DNA from: Dysgonamonadaceae bacterium
Lineage (GTDB): Bacteria; Bacteroidota; Bacteroidia; Bacteroidales; Azobacteroidaceae
Reading direction: 5' to 3'
NCBI GenBank assembly: GCA_031253625.1
Contig: JAIRVZ010000004.1
Location: 1 to 39,838, forward strand
DNA length: 39,838 bases
Shown here: piece by piece, positions 15,848 to 22,825 of the stretch
Layout: the number at the start of each line of letters is the position of its first letter
How positions within the stretch are numbered: the stretch's first letter is position 1
The notes under the pieces: model-generated
Databases searched by the model: none
What the model saw: the letters and a program-made list of their open reading frames with translations, nothing else
Told to the model about the DNA's origin: nothing
Position numbers and translations under genes: made by a program

Positions 15848-16159
15848 ATGAAAATTTACACCTTAGAGGAAGTACAAGACGAACTCATTGGAAAAATCGG
15901 AACACCGAGACGCGACCTCTTTGAGTACGAACTTCAAATGGATTTGATTGGTAATGCTATAAAGCAAACTCGCCAAGAACGCAACTTGACTCAGGAAGAG
16001 TTGGGTAAGCTTGTAGGTGTTAAAAAGTCTCAAATTTCACGACTTGAAAAGAATACAAGTAACGTAACAATGGACACTTTATTAAAAGTTTTCACTGCGC
16101 TGAAAGCAAAAGTAAAGTTACAAGTTGAATTGCCAAATATTAATGTGAGTCTTGGATAA
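15848..16159 (+). CDS. XRE-family antitoxin (HigA-like), now without its toxin
   Basis: A 103-residue helix-turn-helix protein. The XRE domain spans about 36-92 (IKQTRQERNLTQEELGKLVG, then KKSQISRLEKNTSNVTMDTL) and the N-terminal ~35 residues (LEEVQDELIGKIGTPRRDLF) are the usual toxin-contacting or dimer part of such antitoxins. In an intact system it would neutralise the toxin and repress the shared promoter. Here the toxin gene just upstream is broken, so its remaining role may be only regulatory. The gene is intact and 6 bp ahead of DUF3822, so it may be kept because it lies in the transcript that feeds rsmD. Confidence 0.9.
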   Translation: MKIYTLEEVQDELIGKIGTPRRDLFEYELQMDLIGNAIKQTRQERNLTQEELGKLVGVKKSQISRLEKNTSNVTMDTLLKVFTALKAKVKLQVELPNINVSLG

Positions 16160-16165
16160 TAATAT

Positions 16166-16951
16166 ATGAAACTTCCTGAAAAATTCGATTTATCTTTAAC
16201 AGAAAAATATATTTTGGTTCTCGAAATATCGGACGAAATATATTCTTTTTCAATATATAACTCTGTTGAAGAAGGAAGTATTTTTCATCACGAAGTTGAG
16301 AAAAAGCTTGGTGAAGATGCTTTTTCCGCTTTTGAGAATTTCTATTACGAAAATGAGTTTTTGTCAAATTCTTACCATAAAATATTTGTTGTAAACAATA
16401 CTGCGAATTTTACTTTTGTTCCAACTAATGTTTTTGATGAGAAAAAGAAAGATGAATTTTTTCGATTCAATTTTTCCGGAAATCAAGGTAAAGTTTTGGC
16501 TCAAACTCTCAACAAACCCGAAATAACAATATTGCACAGTATTCCTGAAAAAGCGTTTGATTTTTTCAACAGAACGTTTGTAAATTTGCATTTTGTACAT
16601 CACATATCTCCCCTACTCTCTTATTTTGCTGAAAGAACTCGCATAGGAAATACTCACAGACTAATCGTAAATATGCAAAATGAAGGGTTGGATGTTTTAT
16701 ATTTTGCTCCTTCGGGTGAATTTATTTTTGCTAATCATTTCAAATGCAGTCATTTAAATGATGCTGTTTATTACATCTTTTTCATTTGGAAACAATTTAA
16801 TCTGAATCAATTGAAAGATTTTATTTATGTTGCCGGAAATTCTTCTCAAACACCGGATTTAATTAAGCAGCTGCAAAAGTATGTTCAAAATGTTTTTCCG
16901 GTTGAAATAACGTCTTCCGAACTTTTATCTCTTACTTTATGCGAATTATAA
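16166..16951 (+). CDS. DUF3822 family protein
   Basis: A 261-residue cytoplasmic protein without signal peptide or TM segments. The pattern LVLEISDEIYSFSIYN, LIVNMQNEGLDVLYF and FIYVAGNSS resembles the alternating phosphate-binding blocks of actin-like (ASKHA) folds, as seen in pilus ATPase PilM relatives, but no clear catalytic residues can be assigned. DUF3822 genes commonly sit next to rsmD in Bacteroidota; here the two overlap by 13 bp, a strong sign of co-translation. Function unknown. No TAnnTTTG element was found directly before it, so it probably depends on the toxin-antitoxin promoter upstream. Confidence 0.82.
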   Translation: MKLPEKFDLSLTEKYILVLEISDEIYSFSIYNSVEEGSIFHHEVEKKLGEDAFSAFENFYYENEFLSNSYHKIFVVNNTANFTFVPTNVFDEKKKDEFFRFNFSGNQGKVLAQTLNKPEITILHSIPEKAFDFFNRTFVNLHFVHHISPLLSYFAERTRIGNTHRLIVNMQNEGLDVLYFAPSGEFIFANHFKCSHLNDAVYYIFFIWKQFNLNQLKDFIYVAGNSSQTPDLIKQLQKYVQNVFPVEITSSELLSLTLCEL

Positions 16952-17475
16952 GCGGAATTTATAAGAGACGCAGATTTGATGTTCCTAAGAATTTCAAGGC
17001 ACGGCCGACAACCGATTTTGCCAAAGAAAATATCTTTAATGTGCTTTCAAATCTGATTGATTTGGACGATTGTGATGCTTTGGATTTGTTTGCAGGTACG
17101 GGTAGTATCAGCTTTGAATTGATTTCGAGAGGCTGTAAACAGGTTGTTTGTGTCGAAAAAGATTTTTTCCATTATAGTTTTATTAAAAAAGTACAGCAAG
17201 AATTAAAAACTGAAGCGTTAATTCCATTAAAAGGAGATGCTTTCAAATTTTTAGAAGATTGTCGACAACAATTCGACGTTATTTTTGCCGATCCGCCATT
17301 TGCTTTGAAAGAATTAGGAAAAATTCCTTCGTTGATTATCGAGAAAGATTTATTAAAAGAAAATGGAGTGTTCATTATGGAACACCCCAAAGAATATGAT
17401 TTTTCCGATTTACCTTGCTTTAATCAACATCGTGTTTATGGTTCGGTAAATTTCAGCGTGTTTATTGCTCAATAA
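16939..17475 (+). CDS. rsmD: 16S rRNA (guanine966-N2)-methyltransferase
   Basis: Methylates G966 of 16S rRNA in the small subunit, using S-adenosylmethionine. The 178 residues match RsmD along the length: RIISGIYKRRRFDVP at the start, RPTTDFAKENIFNVL, the SAM-binding LDLFAGTGSISFELISRG, CVEKD, and the catalytic N6/N2-type motif DPPF (in VIFADPPFALKE). It overlaps the DUF3822 gene at its start. Its stop lies inside the 3' end of prs on the other strand (7-bp overlap). Confidence 0.95.
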   Translation: MRIISGIYKRRRFDVPKNFKARPTTDFAKENIFNVLSNLIDLDDCDALDLFAGTGSISFELISRGCKQVVCVEKDFFHYSFIKKVQQELKTEALIPLKGDAFKFLEDCRQQFDVIFADPPFALKELGKIPSLIIEKDLLKENGVFIMEHPKEYDFSDLPCFNQHRVYGSVNFSVFIAQ

Positions 17476-18410
17476 TTCAAATAAAGCGAACTTATTGATT
17501 CGTTATTATAAACCCGAATGATTGCATCAGCGAATATTTCAGCTACAGAAAGAATTTTTACTTTTTCGCTTTTCTTTGAATAAGGTATACTGTCGGTAAA
17601 AATAATTTCTGTTAAAGAAGATTGATCAACTCTCATGGAGGCAGGATCTGACATTACAGCGTGTGATGCAACAGCGCGTACCGAATTGGCACCTTCTTCC
17701 AACATTAAATCAGCAGCTCTGGTGATTGTACCGGCCGTATCAACTATATCATCTAAAAGCAAAACGTCCATTCCTTTCACATCACCGATTAGTTTCATTT
17801 CTGCAATTTCGTTGGCTTTTTTCCTTAGTTTATAGCAAATAACCATCGGTACGTTCAAGTGTTTTGCGTATGCATTTGCTCTTTTGGTACCCCCAACATC
17901 AGGAGTTGCCATAACTAAATTAGGTAAGTTCAACGATTTGATATAATCTACAAAAATAGATGAACCGTATAAATGGTCGACCGGAACATTAAAAAATCCC
18001 TGAATTTGGTCGGCATGTAAATCCATGGTAATTAACCGGTTGATTCCTGCGGTGGCCAATAAGTCAGCAATTAATTTAGCACCGATTGAAACACGTGGTT
18101 TGTCTTTTCTGTCTTGACGTGCCCACCCGAAATAAGGTATTACTGCGATGATTGATTTGGCCGATGCACGTTTGGCAGCATCAATCATCAAAAGTAGTTC
18201 CATTAAATTGTCGGAATTCGGGAAAGTCGATTGTATCAAGAAAACATAAGAACCACGGATTGATTCTTCATAAGACACAGAAAATTCTCCATCTGCAAAA
18301 TGTTCAATATTCATTTTCCCAAGTTCGCAACCGACACTGTTACATATTTTTTCTGCTAAATAACGAGAGCTTGTCCCTGAAAAGATTTTGAACGGAATAT
18401 TTTTGTCCAT
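17469..18410 (-). CDS. prs: Ribose-phosphate pyrophosphokinase
   Basis: Makes PRPP from ribose 5-phosphate and ATP for purine, pyrimidine, NAD, His and Trp synthesis; both apt and carB in this window belong to pathways that use it. The 313 residues carry FSGTSSRYLAEKI at the N-terminus, the ATP/flexible-loop region (YFGWARQDRKDKPR), ITMDLHADQIQGFF, TPDVGGTKRANAYA and the PRPP-binding loop VLLLDDIVDTAGT. Length is normal. It is transcribed away from pfkA with its own promoter element, TACTTTTG. Confidence 0.97.
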   Translation of the reverse strand: MDKNIPFKIFSGTSSRYLAEKICNSVGCELGKMNIEHFADGEFSVSYEESIRGSYVFLIQSTFPNSDNLMELLLMIDAAKRASAKSIIAVIPYFGWARQDRKDKPRVSIGAKLIADLLATAGINRLITMDLHADQIQGFFNVPVDHLYGSSIFVDYIKSLNLPNLVMATPDVGGTKRANAYAKHLNVPMVICYKLRKKANEIAEMKLIGDVKGMDVLLLDDIVDTAGTITRAADLMLEEGANSVRAVASHAVMSDPASMRVDQSSLTEIIFTDSIPYSKKSEKVKILSVAEIFADAIIRVYNNESISSLYLNY

Positions 18411-18451
18411 GACGATAAACCGGTAAAATTATATTATTAGGATTTTCGCTG

Positions 18452-18459
18452 CAAAAGTA
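18452..18459 (-). promoter_or_regulatory. -7 element (TACTTTTG) of prs
   Basis: TACTTTTG on the minus strand fits TAnnTTTG and lies 41 bp before the prs start codon, in the 61-bp gap after pfkA. The -33 sequence is weak. Confidence 0.5.
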
Positions 18460-18471
18460 GTAATATTTTCC

Positions 18472-19509
18472 TTAAATGTCTAACTTTTTTCCAAATGATA
18501 TTCCCATACGTACTCCTTGTAAAATAAGGTCGTTATCGGGTTCTATAAGTTTTAATTTTCCTGCGACTTTTCGTAATGATGTAGAGGTTATTTCTCCGTT
18601 TTTAAGACAAACCATGCGTCCGAAATCTTTGTTGGCTATTAGCTCTGTTGCGTGTCCTCCCAAGCGAGTTGCCAGTGTGCGGTCGTAAGCAGATGGATTT
18701 CCACCGCGTTGAACGTATCCCAGCACGGTTTCACGACTTTCAATGCCGGTTAATTCTTCTATTTTTTCAGCTATATAAGATGCAGGATGCTTGTATTTTT
18801 GGAGATTTCTTTCTCCGATGTCGACACCTTCGGCTATGGCTACAATTGAATAACGTTTCCCTTTTTCGGCACGCGATAAAACGGCTTGGGCAATGACATC
18901 TATGTCGAATCCAAGTTCGGGAAGCAGGATGATGTCGGCTCCTCCGGCCATACCGGCATGAAGAGTAATCCAACCCGCATCGTGTCCCATTAATTCAATA
19001 ACCATCACCCGGTTGTGAGAACTTGCAGTGGAGTGTAGCCGGTCAATCGCCTCTGTGGCAATATCTACGGCAGTATCGAAACCGAAAGTAATATCGGTTC
19101 CCCACACATCATTGTCGATGGTTTTAGGGATACCGATAATATTTAATCCTATTTCTGAAAGTTTGTAAGCTGTTTTTTGTGTTCCGTTTCCACCGATACA
19201 TACCAAGCAATCCAGTCCTAATTCTTTGTATGTTTCCTTAATTATTTGAGGTTTACCTTCTTCTTCACCAAGTAATTTACGGAAAGGTTTTTCACGCGAA
19301 GTGCCGAGAATGGTTCCTCCTAAATTGAGAATCCCTGAAAGGGAACTGTCGTCAAGAGAAATAGTATCTTTATTAAGTAATCCTAAGAAACCTCCGCGCA
19401 GACCGATAACTTCCATTCCGTAATGGGTAATAGCTGTTTTTCCTACACCTCTGATTGCCGCATTGATTCCGGGGCAATCTCCGCCGGAAGAAAGGATTCC
19501 TATTTTCAT
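18472..19509 (-). CDS. pfkA: 6-phosphofructokinase
   Basis: Phosphorylates fructose 6-phosphate to the 1,6-bisphosphate in glycolysis. The 345 residues show SSGGDCPGINAAIRG at the start, GGTILGTSR, CIGGNGTQKTA (106-110 GGNGT), PKTIDNDVWGTD (K129, D132, D134), STASSHNRVMVIELMGHDAG and VLGYVQRGG. Relative to E. coli PfkA, G109 is at the position of G104 (ATP type) while K129 is at position 124, which is Lys in PPi-dependent enzymes, and the Mg-binding Asp103 is replaced by Asn108. So ATP is the likelier donor, but donor use should be treated as open. Its ATG directly follows the stop codon of the DUF349 gene. Confidence 0.95.
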   Translation of the reverse strand: MKIGILSSGGDCPGINAAIRGVGKTAITHYGMEVIGLRGGFLGLLNKDTISLDDSSLSGILNLGGTILGTSREKPFRKLLGEEEGKPQIIKETYKELGLDCLVCIGGNGTQKTAYKLSEIGLNIIGIPKTIDNDVWGTDITFGFDTAVDIATEAIDRLHSTASSHNRVMVIELMGHDAGWITLHAGMAGGADIILLPELGFDIDVIAQAVLSRAEKGKRYSIVAIAEGVDIGERNLQKYKHPASYIAEKIEELTGIESRETVLGYVQRGGNPSAYDRTLATRLGGHATELIANKDFGRMVCLKNGEITSTSLRKVAGKLKLIEPDNDLILQGVRMGISFGKKLDI

Positions 19510-21426
19510 TTAAGCATCTAAACTTTCGTCAATAACTTGAACTTTCTTTTCAATGAGTTTGAGTTCTTCTTTCAAGCTTTCGATTTTTCGGTTCATTTCT
19601 TTTACCAAACCGCCACCGCCTTTTGAAGATATTGAAAGGAAACCGATGTTATTTTCGTAGGTCTGAATGTCGTTTTTCAAACGCTCGTAAGTACGCATCA
19701 ATTTTTCGCGTTCGCTGAGCAATTTGCCTTTCGATTTATCACTTCCTGATTTTAAGTCGGTTAAGTTAGTTTTGAACGATTGCAATCTTCTTTCCGATTC
19801 GTCTATTTTTAACCGGTCGAAATGTTTATCGACGGCAGTGCGATATTCTTTATAAATTTTGTCTTTTTCTTTGAAAGGCACAAAACCGACGTTATTCCAT
19901 TCTGTCATCAGTTCGCGGATAATCGCGATAGCTTCGGTAGCAGGAAGTGCTTCATCGATTGCATTAATTTTTTCGATTATCTCTTTTTTCTTATTCAGAT
20001 TTTCGACTTCTTCGGTTTTTTGAGAGGAGAAATGGATATTTTTTTGTTCGAAGAAATGGTCGCAAGCGGTGATAAAACGTTTCCACACTGCATCTGAATA
20101 TTTGCGCGAAACAGCACCGATGGTTTTCCATTCTTTTTGTAAGGCAACCAATTTATCGCTTACTTCTTTCCATTCTTTGCTATCTTTCAATGCTTCGGCT
20201 TTTTCGCATAATGCCTCTTTTTTCTTGAGGTTTTCGTCCATCGATTCTTTTACAACTTTGTAGAAATCGCTTTTTCGTTGGAAGAAATTATCACATGCCG
20301 CTCTGAAACGCTCGAATATTTTTACGTTATTTTTTTTCGGAGCAAAGCCAATGGTTTTCCATTTTTCTTGAAGTTCGAGGACTTTTTTGTTTTTATCGTC
20401 CCATTCTTTGAATCCTTTCAGCACATCATAATCAATAGCCTCTATTTCTTCGCAGATTTTTGTTTTTTCTTCCAAGTTGCGTTCTTCCAATTCTTTCAGT
20501 GATTCGAAGTGCTCTTGATGAAGTTTATTGATAACAGTTGAGGCTTTTTTGAAACGTTCCCAAATAGAATCTCTGAATTCTTTGGCAACCGGACCAATTT
20601 CACGCCATTCCTGATGAAGTTTTTGTAGTTGATGGAAAGCAGATATTACATCAGGCTCTTTTTCAAGTCGTTCTACGGCTTCACAAAGTGCCTCTTTTAA
20701 TTCCAGATTTTTCTTGAAATCATAATCACGCATTTCATTGTTGATTTTCAATAAATCGTAGAATTTTTCGCTGTAATGCTGATATTCTTTCCAAAGTTCG
20801 TTTATTTTAGCTTGCGGGACTTGTTTGATTTCTTTCCACTCTTGTTGGAGTTTTTTGAATTCGTTATATACTTTATAAAAGTCGTCTTGACTTTCGATTA
20901 AAACTTTCAATCGCTCGATGATAGTTAATTTGGCGGCAAGATTAGTTTCTTTTTGTTTTTCTTCTTCGGCCGTAATTGAAGCCCTTTTTTCTTTGAAAAC
21001 TTGCAGTAATGCTTTTAGCTTTTCTTCGATTTCTTCTACTTCCGGTTGGAAATCTTGTTCTTCTCCTCCGGCAGCGATGAAAGCCTGCTTAGCAATGTCT
21101 ATTTCTGCTTTTTTCAGTTTATAAAAAGCTTGTTTAAGAGAATCTACTTCATTTCGTATAGATTCTGTTACCGGTTCTTCTACCACGATAACTAATCTAT
21201 CAATGATTTGTTCTTTAGATAGTTTGTCGTGCTTTTCCTCTGCTTGTTCAATATTTGCAGGTTCTTCTTTTTCAGAAACTTCAATCGGATTATTTTCCTC
21301 AAGTGTAACATCATTTGCAGTTACTTCTTCTGTAATTTCTTCCTGTCCGGAAGTTTCAGTGGGTTTGTTTTCCTCAAGTACACCATCATTAGTGATTACT
21401 TCTTTAGGATCGAGAGCGTTGTCCAT
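19510..21426 (-). CDS. DUF349 repeat protein
   Basis: A 638-residue, highly charged, mostly helical protein with no signal peptide. Residues ~1-75 are acidic and low-complexity, with an internal duplication (NDGVLEENKPTE / NDVTLEENNPIE). The rest is five related DUF349 units, each with the core L..L...WK.IG (LQQEWKEIKQVPQ, LHQEWREIGPVAK, LQEKWKTIGFAPK, LQKEWKTIGAVSR, LMTEWNNVGFVPF) followed by ...W.RF..A.D.FF. A C-terminal coiled coil (~560-630) closes it. The molecular role of the family is not firmly known. It is upstream of pfkA with no gap, so the two are probably one transcript. Confidence 0.9.
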   Translation of the reverse strand: MDNALDPKEVITNDGVLEENKPTETSGQEEITEEVTANDVTLEENNPIEVSEKEEPANIEQAEEKHDKLSKEQIIDRLVIVVEEPVTESIRNEVDSLKQAFYKLKKAEIDIAKQAFIAAGGEEQDFQPEVEEIEEKLKALLQVFKEKRASITAEEEKQKETNLAAKLTIIERLKVLIESQDDFYKVYNEFKKLQQEWKEIKQVPQAKINELWKEYQHYSEKFYDLLKINNEMRDYDFKKNLELKEALCEAVERLEKEPDVISAFHQLQKLHQEWREIGPVAKEFRDSIWERFKKASTVINKLHQEHFESLKELEERNLEEKTKICEEIEAIDYDVLKGFKEWDDKNKKVLELQEKWKTIGFAPKKNNVKIFERFRAACDNFFQRKSDFYKVVKESMDENLKKKEALCEKAEALKDSKEWKEVSDKLVALQKEWKTIGAVSRKYSDAVWKRFITACDHFFEQKNIHFSSQKTEEVENLNKKKEIIEKINAIDEALPATEAIAIIRELMTEWNNVGFVPFKEKDKIYKEYRTAVDKHFDRLKIDESERRLQSFKTNLTDLKSGSDKSKGKLLSEREKLMRTYERLKNDIQTYENNIGFLSISSKGGGGLVKEMNRKIESLKEELKLIEKKVQVIDESLDA

Positions 21427-21547
21427 AGTGATTTAATTTTTCAAACAATTAACATTTATAATTTAATTTACAAAATAAGTCAAAATAAATTTAATTTTCG
21501 CTTTTTTCTTAAAAAACTTGTATTTTTACACCTCTAAACCCTATAAA

Positions 21548-22042
21548 ATGGATATTTCGATTATAGTAGCTATTGGTGAGCGTAATGAAATAGGAAGAAA
21601 TAATGGATTATTATGCTATCTTCCTGCTGATTTGAAGCATTTTAAAGAGTTAACTTCCGGGCATACAATTGTTATGGGGCGGAAAACTTTCGAATCCTTG
21701 CCTAAAGGGGCACTTCCTAATCGAAAGAATATTGTTTTAACCCGCAGTAAAAATTTATCGTTTGATAATTGTCTGATTTACTCATCTTTGTCAGAAGTCA
21801 TTGATAATGAGATAGATAGCAATGAGATGTTTATCATTGGAGGCGGAGAACTTTATCGACAAGCCTTACCTTTAGCAAATAAACTTTATTTAACTAAAAT
21901 TCATGCCGAATTTGATGATGCAGATGTTTTTTTCCCTGAAATAAATTATGCGGAATGGGAAGAGGTGAGTCGTGAAGAACACAAAGCTGATGAAAAAAAT
22001 TTGTATGATTATACTTTTTTGTTACTCATAAAACCCCTATAA
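21548..22042 (+). CDS. folA: Dihydrofolate reductase
   Basis: Reduces dihydrofolate to tetrahydrofolate with NADPH. The start at 21548 (MDISIIVAIGERNEIGRNNG) matches the family; the frame is open 10 codons further upstream but those residues are not DHFR-like. The 164 residues show the substrate loop (IGRNNGLLCYLPADLKHF), VMGRKTFESLP, NIVLTRS and the NADPH-binding MFIIGGGELYRQAL. thyA, a frequent partner, is not next to it. Its last 34 bp overlap a decayed DUF2442 gene on the other strand. Confidence 0.95.
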   Translation: MDISIIVAIGERNEIGRNNGLLCYLPADLKHFKELTSGHTIVMGRKTFESLPKGALPNRKNIVLTRSKNLSFDNCLIYSSLSEVIDNEIDSNEMFIIGGGELYRQALPLANKLYLTKIHAEFDDADVFFPEINYAEWEEVSREEHKADEKNLYDYTFLLLIKPL

Positions 22043-22231
22043 CTCAAATCTTCGTCCAATTCCTCCCAGCGAATGCCGATATTATTATATTCAAAATTAG
22101 CACGTTGAGAAGGTAAAGCGGTACGCAAGCGAGGATAGTCAGCAAATTGTTCGCTAAATATCTCTCCTTTGTTTGTTTGGATATATACCTGCCTCGTTGT
22201 CTATCCAAATTTTGACGATAATTGTTTTCAT
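22009..22231 (-). pseudogene. DUF2442 gene with a one-base frameshift
   Basis: From the ATG at 22231 the frame reads MKTIIVKIWIDNE and then leaves the family pattern, ending at a TAG after 25 codons. One extra G in GAGGCAG explains it: in the next frame the sequence continues QVYIQTNKGEIFSEQFADYP, RLRTALPSQRANFEY and IGIRWEELDEDLS, the DUF2442 hallmark, and stops at 22009-22011 within folA. The corrected product is about 74 residues. DUF2442 is often paired with DUF4160 as a suspected toxin-antitoxin-like module. A sequencing error at the GG pair cannot be excluded. Confidence 0.8.
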
Positions 22232-22248
22232 ATAAATACCGTTGGCAT
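22228..22248 (-). pseudogene. Six-codon remnant of a DUF4160 gene
   Basis: Directly before the DUF2442 start, ATG CCA ACG GTA TTT ATA TGA encodes MPTVFI, the usual first residues of DUF4160 proteins, and its TGA overlaps the DUF2442 ATG (ATGA). The expected ~80 further residues are gone, consistent with one deletion. The short length makes this an interpretation resting on context. Confidence 0.5.
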
Positions 22249-22276
22249 AATGTAATTGGTTAATAATTTATGGTTA

Positions 22277-22308
22277 CAAAATTATGTAATTCTTTGTTTA
22301 TTACAAAA
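22277..22308 (-). promoter_or_regulatory. Promoter of the decayed DUF4160/DUF2442 module
   Basis: On the minus strand TTTTG (22304-22308), exactly 19 bp, and TAATTTTG (22277-22284) form a full Bacteroidota promoter pointing at the MPTVFI start, 29 bp away. It overlaps a direct repeat of TTACAAAATT (22274-22283 and 22301-22310). The promoter thus outlived its genes. Confidence 0.65.
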
Positions 22309-22387
22309 TTTCCCAACGCATTTTTTGGGTTTTCTAATTATACTCTTTTATTATGCAGACGAAAATGATGTTTTTTCAAAAAAATAG

Positions 22388-22395
22388 TATCTTTG
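22388..22395 (+). promoter_or_regulatory. -7 element (TATCTTTG) of ybeY
   Basis: TATCTTTG lies 16 bp before the ybeY ATG, giving a leader of about 10 nt. It likely drives ybeY-mnmG and perhaps apt and the tautomerase. Confidence 0.6.
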
Positions 22396-22411
22396 CGCTA
22401 TAGAAATATTT

Positions 22412-22825
22412 ATGGCAATAATATATCAATCAGACGATATTAAGTCCCCCAAAATCAAACGGAGGGAAATTTCTAACTGGATTAAATCTGTAGCCACTTC
22501 TCACAATAAAAAAATTGGCGATATTGCCTATATCTTTTGCTCCGACAAAAAAATATTAGAAATCAATATACAATATCTTAATCACGATTATTATACCGAT
22601 ATAATTACATTCGATTATTCTGAAGGAGATATTATATCCGGTGATTTATTTATTTCATTGGATACGGTTCGCTCTAATGCAGAAAAATTTAATACGGATT
22701 ATGCCGAAGAATTATATCGCGTAATTATTCACGGTATATTGCACCTTTGCGGATTTAAAGACAAATCAACCAAAGATGCAAAAGTGATGAGAGAAAAAGA
22801 AAATGAAGCGTTGAAGCAATTATGA
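22412..22825 (+). CDS. ybeY: Endoribonuclease YbeY (rRNA maturation factor)
   Basis: Single-strand endoribonuclease needed for 16S rRNA 3' processing and ribosome quality control. The 137 residues include LNHDYYTDIITFDYS, the GDLFISLDTV strand and the metal motif HGILHLCGFKD. H107 and H111 fit the first two zinc ligands, but the third (His at +10 in E. coli) is Asp117. I recall Asp here in other Bacteroidota, so it is probably a lineage variant rather than a defect. The stop overlaps the mnmG start (ATGA), so the two are co-translated. Confidence 0.93.
   Translation: MAIIYQSDDIKSPKIKRREISNWIKSVATSHNKKIGDIAYIFCSDKKILEINIQYLNHDYYTDIITFDYSEGDIISGDLFISLDTVRSNAEKFNTDYAEELYRVIIHGILHLCGFKDKSTKDAKVMREKENEALKQL

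Noticed and set aside
18092..18097. CACGTG core inside prs as a third parS
   Set aside because: The flanks read GAAA and GTTT rather than GTTN and NAAC, so the parS consensus is not met.
22228..22411. Programmed frameshift in the DUF2442 gene
   Set aside because: No slippery heptamer was seen at the shift, and the partner gene is also destroyed, so decay is simpler.
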